Part shown: positions 34,732 through 44,632 of the stretch, piece after piece
How positions within the stretch are numbered: the first letter of the stretch is position 1
Layout of the letters: every line of letters begins with the position of its first letter
From: Desulfovibrionaceae bacterium
Lineage (GTDB): Bacteria > Desulfobacterota > Desulfovibrionia > Desulfovibrionales > Desulfovibrionaceae
DNA: 64,000 bases
Assembly (NCBI GenBank): GCA_009773665.1
Contig: WSYE01000001.1
Span: forward strand, 1 to 64,000
Direction of reading: 5' to 3'
The notes under the pieces: model-generated
The model's input: only the letters and a program-made list of their open reading frames with translations
Database searches by the model: none
Told to the model about the DNA's origin: nothing
Made by a program: the position numbers and the translations under genes

Positions 34732-35777
34732 GTTCAGGCCAGGCCCTGATTGAGGAATTGACCGCCCTGGCCGGGGAAGCCAAAAACACCCTCGGCCAGG
34801 CGTCCTCTTTCGAGGCCCTTGAGGAACTGCGCGTGGCCTATCTGGGCCGCAAGGGCCGCTTGGCCCAGATTATGGCCAAGCTCCCCGGCCTCACCGCCGA
34901 GGAGAAGCGCCAAGCGGGCCAGACGGCCAACACCGTGAAAGAGGAACTCACGGCGCACTATACTGTGCGTCTGGAGGGACTCAAGCGCGCCCAGGACGAG
35001 GCCATGCTCGCCGGGTTCGACCCCGCCCTGCCGGGCAGGTCGCACCCCACGGGGGGCCTGCATCCTTTGAGCCTTGTTTCTGACGAGATCTGCCGTGCCT
35101 TTTCCGGCATGGGTTTCGAGGTGGTCACAGGCCCGGAGATAGAGACCGATTTCTACAACTTCGAGGCCCTGAACTTCCCGCCGGAACATCCCGCCCGCGA
35201 CATGCAGGACACCCTGTACATCGGGGACAACATTCTGCTTCGCACGCACACCTCGCCCTTGCAGGTGCGCACGCTGCTTTCCCGCAAGCCTCCCGTGGCG
35301 GCCATCGCTCCGGGCAAGGTCTACCGCCGCGACTCGGACATCACCCATTCGCCCATGTTCCATCAGATCGAGGGCTTCCTCGTGGACAAGGGCGTCACCA
35401 TGGCCGACCTGCGCGGCACGCTCACCTTCTTCGTGCACCGCATCTTCGGACCCGACACCCTGGTGCGGTTCCGTCCCAGCTTCTTCCCCTTCACCGAGCC
35501 CAGCGCCGAGGTCGATATCTCCTGCGTCATGTGCGAGGGCAAGGGCCACGTGGGCGGGCAGACCTGCCGCGTGTGCAAGTCCACCGGCTGGGTGGAGATC
35601 CTGGGCTGCGGCATGATCGACCCCAACGTGCTGAAGGCCGTGGACATCGATCCGGAAGTCTACTCCGGATTCGCCTTTGGCATGGGCGTGGAGCGTGTGA
35701 CCATGCTCAAGTACGGCGTGGGCGATCTGCGGCTCTTCTTCGAGAACGACGTCCGCTTCCTGGGCCAGTTCGCGTAA
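34728..35777 (+). CDS. pheS: Phenylalanyl-tRNA synthetase alpha subunit
   Basis: The 349-residue catalytic subunit forms an alpha2-beta2 enzyme with PheT. An N-terminal coiled coil for tRNA binding (about 1-85) precedes the class II core, with [52 protein letters not shown] and [17 protein letters not shown]. The start is GTG, overlapping rplT by 4 bp, which implies translational coupling. Confidence 0.98.
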   Translation: MSSGQALIEELTALAGEAKNTLGQASSFEALEELRVAYLGRKGRLAQIMAKLPGLTAEEKRQAGQTANTVKEELTAHYTVRLEGLKRAQDEAMLAGFDPALPGRSHPTGGLHPLSLVSDEICRAFSGMGFEVVTGPEIETDFYNFEALNFPPEHPARDMQDTLYIGDNILLRTHTSPLQVRTLLSRKPPVAAIAPGKVYRRDSDITHSPMFHQIEGFLVDKGVTMADLRGTLTFFVHRIFGPDTLVRFRPSFFPFTEPSAEVDISCVMCEGKGHVGGQTCRVCKSTGWVEILGCGMIDPNVLKAVDIDPEVYSGFAFGMGVERVTMLKYGVGDLRLFFENDVRFLGQFA

Positions 35778-35850
35778 CGTCTCCTCACGTTCTTGATGGT
35801 GGCCGGGCAGCCGGATTGCGGCTGATGACCTGACGCCGGAGGCTTTTTAC

Positions 35851-38247
35851 ATGCTGCTTTCTCTCAATTGGCTGCGCGAGTTCGTCCCCTACGAGGGACC
35901 CGTGGATACCCTGGCCGACCGCCTGACCATGCTGGGCCTGGAAGTGGAGGGCGTGAGCCGTCCCTTCGCAGCCACCGCCGACGTGGTGGTGGGCCACGTC
36001 CTCACCCGCGAGAAGCACCCCGACGCTGACAAGCTCTCGGTGTGCACTGTGGACGTGGGCCAGGGCGAACCCTTGCAGATCGTGTGCGGCGCGGCCAACG
36101 TGGCTGCGGGCCTGTGCGTACCGGTTGCCAGGATCGGCACGGTGCTGCCCGGCGGGCTGACCATCAAGAAGAGCAAGATTCGCGGCGTTGAGTCCTTCGG
36201 CATGATCTGCTCCGAGTCGGAGCTGGGCCTGGCCGAGAAGAGCGAAGGCATCCTTGAGCTTCCCGCTGGCCTTAAGCCCGGCAAGACGTTGGCCGAGGCC
36301 ATGAACCTGGACGACGTGGTGCTGGAGATCGGCATCACCCCCAACCGGGCGGACTGCCTGTCGGTTCTGGGTCTGGCCCGCGAGGCCGCCATGGCGTTTG
36401 GCCTGCCGCTCACCATGCCCAGCGTGCACCTGAAGGAAGACGGCCCGGACGCCTCAACGCTGGTGTCCATCCGCATCCCCGAGCCCGAACTCTGCCCGGT
36501 GTACCGCGCCCGCATCATTCGCGGCGTGGAGATCAAGGCCTCGCCCGCCTGGATGCGCTACCGCCTGACCGCCATGGGCCAGCGCCCGGTGAACAACATC
36601 GTGGACGTGACCAACTACGTGATGCTGGAGCTGGGCCAGCCCCTGCACGCCTTTGACCGCAGCCTGCTGGCCGGAAACTTTATCGAGATCAGCCGCGCAG
36701 CCGAGGGCATGCGCTTCAACACCCTGGACGGCCAGGAGCGCGTGCTGACCACCCGCGACCTGCTGATCCGGGACGGTGCCAAAGCCGTCGCGCTGGCGGG
36801 CGTCATGGGCGGTGGGAACTCCGAGATTTCCGAACGCTCCACCGAGGTGCTGCTGGAGTGCGCCGTGTTCAACCCGGCCACCATCCGCAAGACCGCCCGT
36901 CGCCTGGGCCTCTCCAGCGAGTCCTCCTACCGCTACGAGCGCGGCGTGGACCAGCCCGGCTCCCTGTTCGCCATGAATCGCGCCGCCGCCCTCATGGCCG
37001 AGGTGGCCGACGGACGCGTGCTGCCCGGCATTGCCGAAGCAGAGCCCAAGCCCTGGAGGTCCTCGCCCATCGGGTTCAGGCCTGCCAAGGCGGTAAGTCT
37101 GCTGGGCATCGAGCTTGCCAACGACTTTTGCCGCAAGACCTTCCAGGGCCTGGGCTGCGACGTGGATCTCACGACCGCCGACGCCTGGACCATCACGCCT
37201 CCGCCCGCCCGCCAGGACCTGGAGCGCGAGGTGGACCTGATCGAAGAGGTGGCGCGCGTGTACGGCATGGACCGCATCCCGGCCGCCATGCCCAAGATGC
37301 TGAAATCCCTCGAAGTGCCCGACCGCCTGGGCGCTGAAGTGCCCTTCATGGGCCGCCTCAAGACCTGGGCCTGCGGAGCCGGACTACGCGAGACCGTGAA
37401 CTACTCTTTCGTGGGTCAGCAGGAACTCGACCTGCTGGGCCTACCGGGCGAAGGCCGCGTGCCCGTGGCCAACCCCCTCTCCGAGGACCAGAACGTCATG
37501 CGCACCGAGCTGGCCCCCGGACTCATGAAGGCCGTGCGCCACAACCTGTCGCAGGGCAACGCCACGCTGCGCCTGTTCGAGCTGGCCAAGGCCTTCACGG
37601 CGGACAGCGCCAGCGAGACCACCGTGCGCGAGGCTCATCGCCTGGGCATCGCCCTGTGCGGGGCGCGCTTCGGCTCGTTCCCCTGGCCCGAAGAAAAAGT
37701 CGATTATTCCGACCTCAAGGGGCTTGTGGAGCAGCTGCTATCCTCCCTGGGCCTGCCCGATGCCCAGTACGCCGTGCAGAAGGATCACCCCTGGCTTTCG
37801 CCCTGCGTGCAGGTCAGCCTGGACGGGAGCGTGCTCGGCGTCATGGGCCGTGTGCTGCAAGACGTCGCCGACAGCTACGAGGCCAAGGCCGGACTGTGGA
37901 TGGCTGAACTGGACGCCGAGGCCCTCATGGCCCTGCACCAGCATCGCTCCATCCGTTTCCGGGGCCTGCCCAAGTTCCCGCCGTCCCGCCGGGACGTGAC
38001 CCTGGTGATGCCCTCCACGCTCTCCGTGGGCGAGGTGCTGGGAGCCGTGCGCGCCCATAAGGCCGCCATCCTGGAGGACGTGGCCGTGCACGACTTGTTC
38101 GAGCCGGAAGGCGCGCCGGAGAAGAACGTGACTTTCCGGGTCACCTACCGCCATGCCGAGCGCACACTCACCGACAAAGACGTGGACAAGGCCCACAACG
38201 GCCTGTGTGACGCGCTGTCCAAGGCATTACCGGTGCGCTTCCAGTAG
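35851..38247 (+). CDS. pheT: Phenylalanyl-tRNA synthetase beta subunit
   Basis: This 798-residue subunit contains an N-terminal tRNA-binding (EMAP-like) domain with VVVGHVLTREKHPDADKLSV, then B3/B4 editing domain motifs (YRARIIRGVEIKASPAWMRY, GVMGGGNSEIS), the B5 domain and a C-terminal ferredoxin-fold anticodon-binding domain (LPKFPPSRRDVTLVMP). It starts 73 bp after pheS. Confidence 0.98.
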   Translation: MLLSLNWLREFVPYEGPVDTLADRLTMLGLEVEGVSRPFAATADVVVGHVLTREKHPDADKLSVCTVDVGQGEPLQIVCGAANVAAGLCVPVARIGTVLPGGLTIKKSKIRGVESFGMICSESELGLAEKSEGILELPAGLKPGKTLAEAMNLDDVVLEIGITPNRADCLSVLGLAREAAMAFGLPLTMPSVHLKEDGPDASTLVSIRIPEPELCPVYRARIIRGVEIKASPAWMRYRLTAMGQRPVNNIVDVTNYVMLELGQPLHAFDRSLLAGNFIEISRAAEGMRFNTLDGQERVLTTRDLLIRDGAKAVALAGVMGGGNSEISERSTEVLLECAVFNPATIRKTARRLGLSSESSYRYERGVDQPGSLFAMNRAAALMAEVADGRVLPGIAEAEPKPWRSSPIGFRPAKAVSLLGIELANDFCRKTFQGLGCDVDLTTADAWTITPPPARQDLEREVDLIEEVARVYGMDRIPAAMPKMLKSLEVPDRLGAEVPFMGRLKTWACGAGLRETVNYSFVGQQELDLLGLPGEGRVPVANPLSEDQNVMRTELAPGLMKAVRHNLSQGNATLRLFELAKAFTADSASETTVREAHRLGIALCGARFGSFPWPEEKVDYSDLKGLVEQLLSSLGLPDAQYAVQKDHPWLSPCVQVSLDGSVLGVMGRVLQDVADSYEAKAGLWMAELDAEALMALHQHRSIRFRGLPKFPPSRRDVTLVMPSTLSVGEVLGAVRAHKAAILEDVAVHDLFEPEGAPEKNVTFRVTYRHAERTLTDKDVDKAHNGLCDALSKALPVRFQ

Positions 38248-38278
38248 GCTGCGTCGCCGCATGAACGATAATCATCCA

Positions 38279-38313
38279 GGGCCGGGAACGCGCATGCGTC
38301 CCCGGTCCTTTTT
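38279..38313 (+). terminator. Terminator of the thrS-pheT operon
   Basis: A 13-bp stem with one mismatch and one G-T pair (GGGCCGGGAACGC with GCGTCCCCGGTCC) is followed by TTTTTCG, about 30 bp after pheT. The stretch to 38532 shows no gene. Confidence 0.85.
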
Positions 38314-38532
38314 CGTGATCGCCCCGACAAGGCGCCCCGACAAGGCGCCAAGGCAAGGCGGCCGAACATGCGCACGGGGCCAGACAAATCGGATTACAGG
38401 GGCGGGGTTGCTGCACTTGGAGAGCAGCGCTATGAAAAACACGGTGGAGTCATTCGGGAAACCTGTGCGTGCGCACGACGCGTCAAGGCGTCCGTATGCA
38501 GGGCCAAGAGGGCGGCAAACCGGGGCTTTTCG

Positions 38533-38562
38533 TTGACAAAAAAGATGGCTCAAGCCTATATC
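38533..38562 (+). promoter_or_regulatory. Sigma-70-type promoter of fba
   Basis: A consensus TTGACA and TATATC are spaced by 18 bp, about 80 bp upstream of the fba start. Confidence 0.65.
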
Positions 38563-38641
38563 CCCGGCGTATCGGGGCGTTTTCCGCGCCTCGCCATCAC
38601 CAGCCCATAATCCGCCCACACCCCTCAAGGAGGAGAGCGTC

Positions 38642-39565
38642 ATGCCTTTGGTTTCGCCCAAAGAAATGTTCGATAAAGCCTACGCAGGCGGCTACGCCGT
38701 CGGCGCCTTCAACGTCAACAACATGGAGATCATCCAGGGCATCATCGCCGCTGGCAACCAGGAGCGTTCGCCGCTCATCCTCCAGGTCTCGGCGGGGGCG
38801 CGCAAGTACGCGGGCGAGAACTACATCATGAAGCTCATGGAAGCCGCCATGGACGACACCGATCTCCCGGTGGTGCTGCACCTGGACCATGGCCAGAACT
38901 TCGAGATCTGCGAGATGGTCATCAAGGCCGGGTTCACCTCGGTGATGGTGGACGGCTCACACCTGCCCTTCGAGGAAAACATCGCCCTGACCAAGAAGGT
39001 CGTGGAATGCGCCCACGCGCAGGGCGTGTTCGTGGAGGCCGAACTGGGCCGTCTGGCGGGTGTGGAGGACGAGGTCAGCTCCGAGCACAGCATCTACACT
39101 GACCCCGACCAGGCCGTGGAATTCGTGGAGCGCTCCGGCTGCGACTCCCTGGCCATCGCCATCGGTACCAGCCATGGGGCCTACAAGTTCAAGGGCGAGG
39201 CCAAACTTGACTTCGACCGCCTGGAGAAAATCGGCAAGCTCATGCCCGGCTACCCCCTGGTGCTGCACGGTTCCTCGTCCGTGCCCCAGGAGTTCGTGAA
39301 GATGGCCAACACCTACGGCGGAGCCGTGGGCGACGCCAAGGGCGTGCCCGAGGAGATGCTGCGTCGTGCCGCCACCATGGCCGTGTGCAAGATCAACATC
39401 GACACGGACATCCGCTTGGCCATGACCGCCGTCATCCGCAAGCATTTCGCAGAGCACCCCAGCGATTTCGATCCCCGCCAGTACCTTGTGCCCGCCCGCG
39501 ACGCCGTGCGGGACATGGTGGCCCACAAGATCAGGAACGTGCTGGGCTGTTCCGGCAAGGCATAG
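38642..39565 (+). CDS. fba: Fructose-1,6-bisphosphate aldolase, class II
   Basis: This 307-residue zinc-dependent aldolase cleaves fructose-1,6-bisphosphate in glycolysis and runs in reverse in gluconeogenesis. Zinc and catalytic motifs are visible: VVLHLDHGQNFEIC, SVMVDGSHLPFEEN, VEAELGRLAGVEDE and YPLVLHGSSSVPQEF. GAGGAGAGCGTC precedes the ATG. gap follows after 91 bp, so the two glycolytic genes probably share the promoter at 38533-38562. Confidence 0.97.
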   Translation: MPLVSPKEMFDKAYAGGYAVGAFNVNNMEIIQGIIAAGNQERSPLILQVSAGARKYAGENYIMKLMEAAMDDTDLPVVLHLDHGQNFEICEMVIKAGFTSVMVDGSHLPFEENIALTKKVVECAHAQGVFVEAELGRLAGVEDEVSSEHSIYTDPDQAVEFVERSGCDSLAIAIGTSHGAYKFKGEAKLDFDRLEKIGKLMPGYPLVLHGSSSVPQEFVKMANTYGGAVGDAKGVPEEMLRRAATMAVCKINIDTDIRLAMTAVIRKHFAEHPSDFDPRQYLVPARDAVRDMVAHKIRNVLGCSGKA

Positions 39566-39656
39566 AGCGATCAACGGGCAGGGGGCCGGGTCGGCCCCCT
39601 GTGGTTTCTCATAATACTCACCACGCGGGCTTCGCAGAAAGACCCAGGAGGCATCC

Positions 39657-40646
39657 ATGGCGATCAAGATTGGCGTGAACGGATTCGGCCGCATTGGCCG
39701 CTACCTGACCCGGATACTGGCTGGCGACAAGAACATCGAGATCGGGGTCATCAACGCCCGCGCCTCCAATGTCGAGCTGGCCCGCCTGCTGAAGTACGAC
39801 TCGGTGCACCGCATCTTCCAGGGCGAAGTGGGCACCTGGGAGCACGGCATCACCGTGGCCGGCAAGCAGATTCTCGTGACCCGCTGCCCGGCTGGCGAGT
39901 GGAAGTGGGGCGAGCTTGGCATCGACATCGTGGTGGACACCACCGGCAAGTTCACCGACCGCGAGAAGGCCTCCCAGCATCTGGCCTGCGGCGCGAAAAA
40001 GGTCGTCATTTCCGCCCCCGCCAAGGACCCGGACTGCACCGTGGTCATGGGCGTGAACGATGGCGATTACGACCCCGCCGCCCACCACATAGTCTCCTCC
40101 GCATCCTGCACCACCAACTGCCTGGCCCCTGTGGCCAAGGCGTTGAACGACGCCTTCGGCATCAAGCACGGCCTCATGACCACGGTCCATTCCTACACCA
40201 TGAGCCAGCGCATCCTGGACGGCTCCCATAAGGACCCCCGTCGCGCCCGTGCCGCCTGCCTCTCGCTCATCCCCACCACCACCGGCGCAGCCCGCGCCGT
40301 CACCGTGGTCATGCCGGAGATGAAGGGCAAGCTGGACGGCTACTCCATCCGCGTCCCCACCGCCGACGGCTCCCTGGTGGACCTGACCTGCGAGATGGAG
40401 AAGCCCGTCACCAAGGAAGCGGTCAACGCCCTGCTGAAGTCCAAGGCCAACGAGAGCATGGGCTACACCGACGAGCCCCTGGTCTCCGTGGACTACCTGG
40501 GCGACACCCACGGCGGCGTGGTGGACGGCCCGCTCACAACCGTGCTGGACAACCACATGCTCAAGGTGGTCATCTGGTACGACAACGAGGCCGGTTTCAC
40601 CCACCAACTGGTGCGCCTGATCAACATGGTGGTCACCAAGAAGTAG
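39657..40646 (+). CDS. gap: Glyceraldehyde-3-phosphate dehydrogenase
   Basis: This 329-residue NAD-dependent enzyme of glycolysis has the Rossmann start KIGVNGFGRIGRYLTRIL. The catalytic motif SASCTTNCLAPVAKAL contains the active-site Cys, and HSYTMSQRILDG and VKVVIWYDNEAGFTHQL-type C-terminal motifs are conserved. CCAGGAGG lies upstream of the start, and a strong terminator follows. Confidence 0.97.
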   Translation: MAIKIGVNGFGRIGRYLTRILAGDKNIEIGVINARASNVELARLLKYDSVHRIFQGEVGTWEHGITVAGKQILVTRCPAGEWKWGELGIDIVVDTTGKFTDREKASQHLACGAKKVVISAPAKDPDCTVVMGVNDGDYDPAAHHIVSSASCTTNCLAPVAKALNDAFGIKHGLMTTVHSYTMSQRILDGSHKDPRRARAACLSLIPTTTGAARAVTVVMPEMKGKLDGYSIRVPTADGSLVDLTCEMEKPVTKEAVNALLKSKANESMGYTDEPLVSVDYLGDTHGGVVDGPLTTVLDNHMLKVVIWYDNEAGFTHQLVRLINMVVTKK

Positions 40647-40684
40647 CGTCGATTCGCTCTTTTTGATTTCCGACGATCTCTACG

Positions 40685-40712
40685 ACCGGGGGCTTCTGGC
40701 CCCCGGTTTTTT
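40685..40712 (+). terminator. Terminator of gap
   Basis: ACCGGGGGC-TTCTG-GCCCCCGGT, a perfect 9-bp stem, is followed by TTTTT, 38 bp after the stop codon. Confidence 0.93.
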
Positions 40713-40728
40713 CTGGCCAGTGTCGCGT

Positions 40729-40758
40729 CCCTGAAAAACATGAGCATGTTTTCCAGGG
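40729..40758. repeat. AACATG-type palindrome, copy 2
   Basis: CCCTGAAAAACATG and CATGTTTTCCAGGG pair over 14 bp with one mismatch around AG. Read on the minus strand it aligns with the element at 28717-28746 across the palindrome and into the GCGACAC/TCGCTACAC flank, so the two are members of one dispersed family. Confidence 0.7.
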
Positions 40759-40759
40759 A

Positions 40760-41159
40760 TAAAAATACAAACTGCGAATGTGTCACCAGCCGCGCCCGAC
40801 CCGCTCCCTGCCGGAGTGCCTCCTGCAAGAGGCGGGCAGCCTGCCCAGGTGGCGCTTCCCGTCTCGAGGCTGCTGCGGGCAGCGCTCACGAGTCATCCTG
40901 CTGACCTGCACGGCACTCTTGCGAGGTAGGGGGAAATGCCGTCAGAAAAACGGTTTTCCTGGCCTGTTGGGGGCCGTGGACCTGCTTTGAGCGCGTTGCA
41001 CCCGTTCAGGCCGGGTCTGGACGCGCACTTTTCTGGCTTGGGATGGATTCGGGCTGGCCTCCGCTCTGGCTAATCCTCCAGTGAACTGGTAGGAAATATC
41101 GGCCAACGAGCCGGGTCACGGCGCGACGCATTGAAACGCAGGAAAAACGGAGCGGAAGC
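40760..41159. other. Gene-free intergenic region
   Basis: About 400 bp lie between the palindrome and the response regulator gene. Short frames occur on both strands, but none has a ribosome site, recognisable sequence or neighbour coupling. A promoter for 41160-42535 must lie here, but no convincing box pair is seen. Confidence 0.5.
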
Positions 41160-41582
41160 ATGGATCAGCAGTCCATTCAACGCCTGAGACGGATACTTGG
41201 GGATACGAACCTTCTGGTGGTGGACGATACGCCCATCATTCGCGGCATTGTGGAAGGAATTCTGGAGCCGCTCGGCATGCACGCCATCTATCAGGCCAGC
41301 AACGGCGCTGAAGCCTGGAGCATCATGGAATCCACCCCCATCGGGCTGGTGGTGGCGGACTGGCTGATGCCGGGCGTGGACGGACTGGAACTCCTGCGCA
41401 AGATGCGCGGGGACGAGCGCTTCGCGGCGACACCGTTCATCATGATAACCGGCATGCCCAATAAAAAAGTGGTCGTGGAGGCCATCAAGCTCGGGATTGC
41501 TGACTTCATGACCAAGCCCATCGATGGGTCCGTGCTCAAACAGAAGATTCTGAAGGCCCTGAGCCAGAGCAAGGGGGCGTAG
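41160..41582 (+). CDS. CheY-like single-domain response regulator
   Basis: The 140-residue receiver domain has no output domain. The phospho-acceptor is Asp67 in VVADWLMPGVDG, with the acidic pair Asp22-Asp23, Thr97 in IMITG and Lys119 in FMTKP, so all catalytic residues are present. A 16-residue N-terminal extension precedes the fold. The next gene starts within its stop codon. No kinase or chemotaxis gene is adjacent. Confidence 0.92.
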   Translation: MDQQSIQRLRRILGDTNLLVVDDTPIIRGIVEGILEPLGMHAIYQASNGAEAWSIMESTPIGLVVADWLMPGVDGLELLRKMRGDERFAATPFIMITGMPNKKVVVEAIKLGIADFMTKPIDGSVLKQKILKALSQSKGA

Positions 41583-42535
41583 TGGGCGGAGCTTTCCCGA
41601 CCGCTATGGGCAGCGCGGCGGTTTCCCTTGTGCGCGACTCGCTGCGGGTGAGCCTGTCGCTGTTCAAGGTGATGATCCCCATCATTGTGGTGGTCAAGGT
41701 GCTCAAGGAGCTCGGCATCATCGAGTATCTGGCCGCGCCGCTCGGGCCGGTGATGGAGCTGGTGGGCCTGCCTGCGGGCATGGGGCTGGCCTGGGCCACG
41801 GCCATGCTCTCCAATATCTACGGCGGGCTTCTGGTGTTCCAGGCCTTGTCCGCCGAGGCCGGCCCGGTGACCATCGCCCAGGCTACGGTGCTCGGCGTGC
41901 TCATGCTCATCGCGCACAACCTGCTGGTGGAAGGCCAGGTCACCAAACGCTGCGGGGTGAGCTTCCTGGGGCAGAACGCGCTGCGCGTCGGCGGAGCGCT
42001 GCTGTGCGCCTGGCTTTTGCACCTGATACTCAAAAGCGGGGACTTCCTGTCCGGGCCTGCGGTGATGCTCTGGCTGCCGCCCAAGCAGGACGCCGGGCTC
42101 CTGAACTGGGCTTTTGGCGAAGTGAAGAACCTCGGCTACATCTTTCTTATCATCCTGGCGCTTATGGGCCTGATGCGTTTTCTGAACACCGTGGGCCTGA
42201 CTCGCCTCCTGGAGGCGTTGTTGTCGCCTTTTCTGAAGCTCATGGGCATCGGCCCCACGGCGGCCACGGTCACCGTGATCGGCATGACCATGGGGCTGAC
42301 CTACGGCGGCGGGCTCATCATCCACGAGACCCAGGCCGGGCACATCCCCAAGAAGGACGTGTTCGCTGCGGTATCGCTCATGAGCCTGTCGCACGCGCTG
42401 ATCGAGGACACGCTGCTGCTGGCGCTTATCGGGGCCAGCCCCTGGGGGACGCTTGTGGCGCGGCTGCTGTTCTCGCTGGTGGTCACGGCGATATTGTCGC
42501 GCTGGGCCGCCTCGCGCGAGGCTGTCCCGGCTTAG
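41582..42535 (+). CDS. Nucleoside-recognition (Gate) domain membrane protein
   Basis: This 317-residue integral membrane protein has about eight helices in two Gate-like repeats: SLRVSLSLFKVMIPIIVVVK with LSNIYGGLLVF, and GLTRLLEALLSPFLKLMGIG with TMGLTYGGGLIIHETQ. The family resembles spore maturation and nucleoside transporter gates; the substrate is unknown. The GTG start overlaps the response regulator stop by 1 bp, so the two are coupled. Confidence 0.82.
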   Translation: MGGAFPTAMGSAAVSLVRDSLRVSLSLFKVMIPIIVVVKVLKELGIIEYLAAPLGPVMELVGLPAGMGLAWATAMLSNIYGGLLVFQALSAEAGPVTIAQATVLGVLMLIAHNLLVEGQVTKRCGVSFLGQNALRVGGALLCAWLLHLILKSGDFLSGPAVMLWLPPKQDAGLLNWAFGEVKNLGYIFLIILALMGLMRFLNTVGLTRLLEALLSPFLKLMGIGPTAATVTVIGMTMGLTYGGGLIIHETQAGHIPKKDVFAAVSLMSLSHALIEDTLLLALIGASPWGTLVARLLFSLVVTAILSRWAASREAVPA

Positions 42536-42554
42536 TCACAGTGGGCGCGCCCGC

Positions 42555-43130
42555 TCACTTCCCGACCCCCGCATTCTCCAGGGCCTTTTTCACGAAGGCG
42601 TCCATCCCCTTTCCTGTTTTCAGCACGATGAACCGGTTGGCCACGGCGGCCACGTAACGCTGGGTTTCCGGGAAAGGCGGGATGCCCGCGTACTTGCGCA
42701 CGGATTCCGGCCCGGCGTTGTAAGCGGCCAGGGCCAGACGCAGGTCGCCAAAGGACTTGAGCTGTTGGCTCAGGTAGCGGCTGCCCGCCTCGATGTTGGC
42801 CGAGGGATCGAACGGGTCGCCCAGGTTCAGGCCCTTGCCGGTCTGGGGCATGATCTGCATGAGCCCCTGCGCTCCTTTGGGCGACACGGCGCTGGCGTCG
42901 CCGCCGGACTCCACCTCCATGAGGGCCTGCACCAGAAACGGGTCCAGCCCGTGGCGCGCTGAGGACTCCCTGATCCAGACCTTCATCTGGGCGGTGGTAG
43001 AGCCCTTGGGCACACGGAAATCAAATTCGCCGGGTGTGTGCTCGGCAGCGAGAATGGGGCATGCGGCGGCAAGGTAGAGCAGGGCGCCTGCCGCAAGCAG
43101 TAGGACTCGTTTTGTCCGGTATGTGGGCAT
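42555..43130 (-). CDS. Lytic transglycosylase (SLT domain)
   Basis: The 191-residue secreted protein has a signal peptide (1-29) and a single SLT domain from about residue 50. The catalytic Glu74 lies in MEVESGGDASAVS, followed by GAQGLMQIMP and LALAAYNAGP, the standard lysozyme-like triad of motifs. It cleaves peptidoglycan with formation of anhydromuramyl ends, and it lacks other binding domains. Confidence 0.93.
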   Translation of the reverse strand: MPTYRTKRVLLLAAGALLYLAAACPILAAEHTPGEFDFRVPKGSTTAQMKVWIRESSARHGLDPFLVQALMEVESGGDASAVSPKGAQGLMQIMPQTGKGLNLGDPFDPSANIEAGSRYLSQQLKSFGDLRLALAAYNAGPESVRKYAGIPPFPETQRYVAAVANRFIVLKTGKGMDAFVKKALENAGVGK

Positions 43131-43240
43131 GGGTGATATTTCCTTGTGCCGTCAGGGGGACAGCCCGGCTCAACTGCTCCGGGAGGCCCGGCAAATCCGG
43201 AATTGCGTCAGGCACGCTGCGCTGCGTGGCTGGAGTCGAG

Positions 43241-44110
43241 CTACAGCCGTCTGGCCCGTTCCGGCTTGATGGGGCGCTCCCCGGCCAGGGCGGCGTCCAG
43301 AAGCGCAAGGCCACGAGCCTTGTCGCGGGGCATGCGCAGCCTGAGCGGTACATGATTGGAGGCGTGGTCCGCCAGGAAAAGCCCGCGCTCCATATTGGTG
43401 TGCTCAAGCGTCAGACGCAGTTCGCGCACCATGTCCAGCCCTTGGGGCAGGCTGAAGCTGCCATCGGCGACCCAGTCCCACAGTGGGGTGCCCGGCACGG
43501 GAATCAGGCTCAAAGACGCGGCCTGATCCGGCTGCATGGCGGTGAGAGCTTCGCCGGTCAGCCGGGCGTGTCGCTGCCATCCCTCGCTGCCGCCCAGGCC
43601 TGCGATCACCGTGACCGACAGCTTCATCCCAGCCTCGCGCACCAGCCGCGCCTTGTCCAGGATGTCCGCCACGCAGGACTTTTTCCCCATGCGTGCGAGA
43701 AGCTCATCATCGCCCGATTCCAGGCCCATGTACACCATGGATAACCCCAGGGAGCGAAGTTCCGCCAGCTCCGCCGGGCTTTTGCCGCGAAGACTGCGGG
43801 CGCTGGCGTAGCTGCCCACGCGCGCCACCTGGGGAAGCCGCTCCCGGATGCGCACAAGCATGGCCCGCAGGCGCGCCATGGGCAGGACCATGGCGTCGCC
43901 GTCACACAGGAAGAGGCGGCGCAGCATGGGCATATGCCGGGCAGCGTAGTCGATATCGCAAAAGACGGTGGCCTCGTCCTTTATGCGGAACCGCTCACCC
44001 GTGTACGCCCCGCAGAAGGCGCAGCGGTTGTGGGAACAGCCCACCGTGACCTGGAGCAGGATGCTGTCCGCCTCGCTTGGCGGGCGGATGATGTTGCCTT
44101 CATAGTGCAT
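43241..44110 (-). CDS. Radical SAM protein
   Basis: The 289-residue enzyme has the cluster motif VGCSHNRCAFC at residues 24-33. Its spacing is CX4CX2C rather than the classical CX3CX2C, as in a known subfamily of uncharacterised radical SAM proteins. LFLCDGDAMVLP, VYMGLESGDDELL and SLIPVPGTPLWDWV are the following conserved strands. It has no extra cluster-binding cysteines or B12 domain. The substrate is unknown, and its neighbours do not suggest a pathway. Confidence 0.86.
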   Translation of the reverse strand: MHYEGNIIRPPSEADSILLQVTVGCSHNRCAFCGAYTGERFRIKDEATVFCDIDYAARHMPMLRRLFLCDGDAMVLPMARLRAMLVRIRERLPQVARVGSYASARSLRGKSPAELAELRSLGLSMVYMGLESGDDELLARMGKKSCVADILDKARLVREAGMKLSVTVIAGLGGSEGWQRHARLTGEALTAMQPDQAASLSLIPVPGTPLWDWVADGSFSLPQGLDMVRELRLTLEHTNMERGLFLADHASNHVPLRLRMPRDKARGLALLDAALAGERPIKPERARRL

Positions 44111-44632
44111 GCGCAGTGTCCGTCGAACCGGGCCGGTTCATATGATGAAGCAGTCGCGGGGCCTGCGTCTCCACGCGCATGATTGTGCAGGCTATCGTTG
44201 GCATCCGATCGGGCGCAGGGCGCGCAGCCAGGGCGTAATCACTCCAAAAGGCGCAAAGATTCCTGGACGGCGAATTGCGCATAGAGATTCATACCGAGGG
44301 CATGGCGAGTGTCAAGCCGGAAGCCATGCGTGCAGGAGGCAGAACGAGGATGCCGAGTTTGTCGATCATCGTTGGAGGACGAAGCGCCGAGATGATCATG
44401 GGCGTCCGGCTGACAGCGCTGCAGCTTGCGTTGTTGCGGCTGGGGATCGCAGGGGACACGCCGGGAGCTTTAGGGAACAGGGGGTGTTCCCTGTTCAATT
44501 CAGGGAGGAATCAGGCTATTGTGCGCGCGAAACAGGTGGGAGGAGCCCGGGAGCGCAGGGAATCCGTCCGCATGACCACAGGCCCTCCCGGGGGCTGGGT
44601 GCTTCCAATCGAGCAAACAAGAGAGGAAAACG
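44111..44632. other. Intergenic region with one hairpin, no supported gene
   Basis: A 522-bp stretch separates divergent genes. AGGGAACA-GGGGG-TGTTCCCT at 44472-44492 is a perfect 8-bp stem about 140 bp upstream of the nitroreductase gene and could be a leader structure. The frames here (for example 44275-44655 on the plus strand) look non-coding. Confidence 0.5.
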
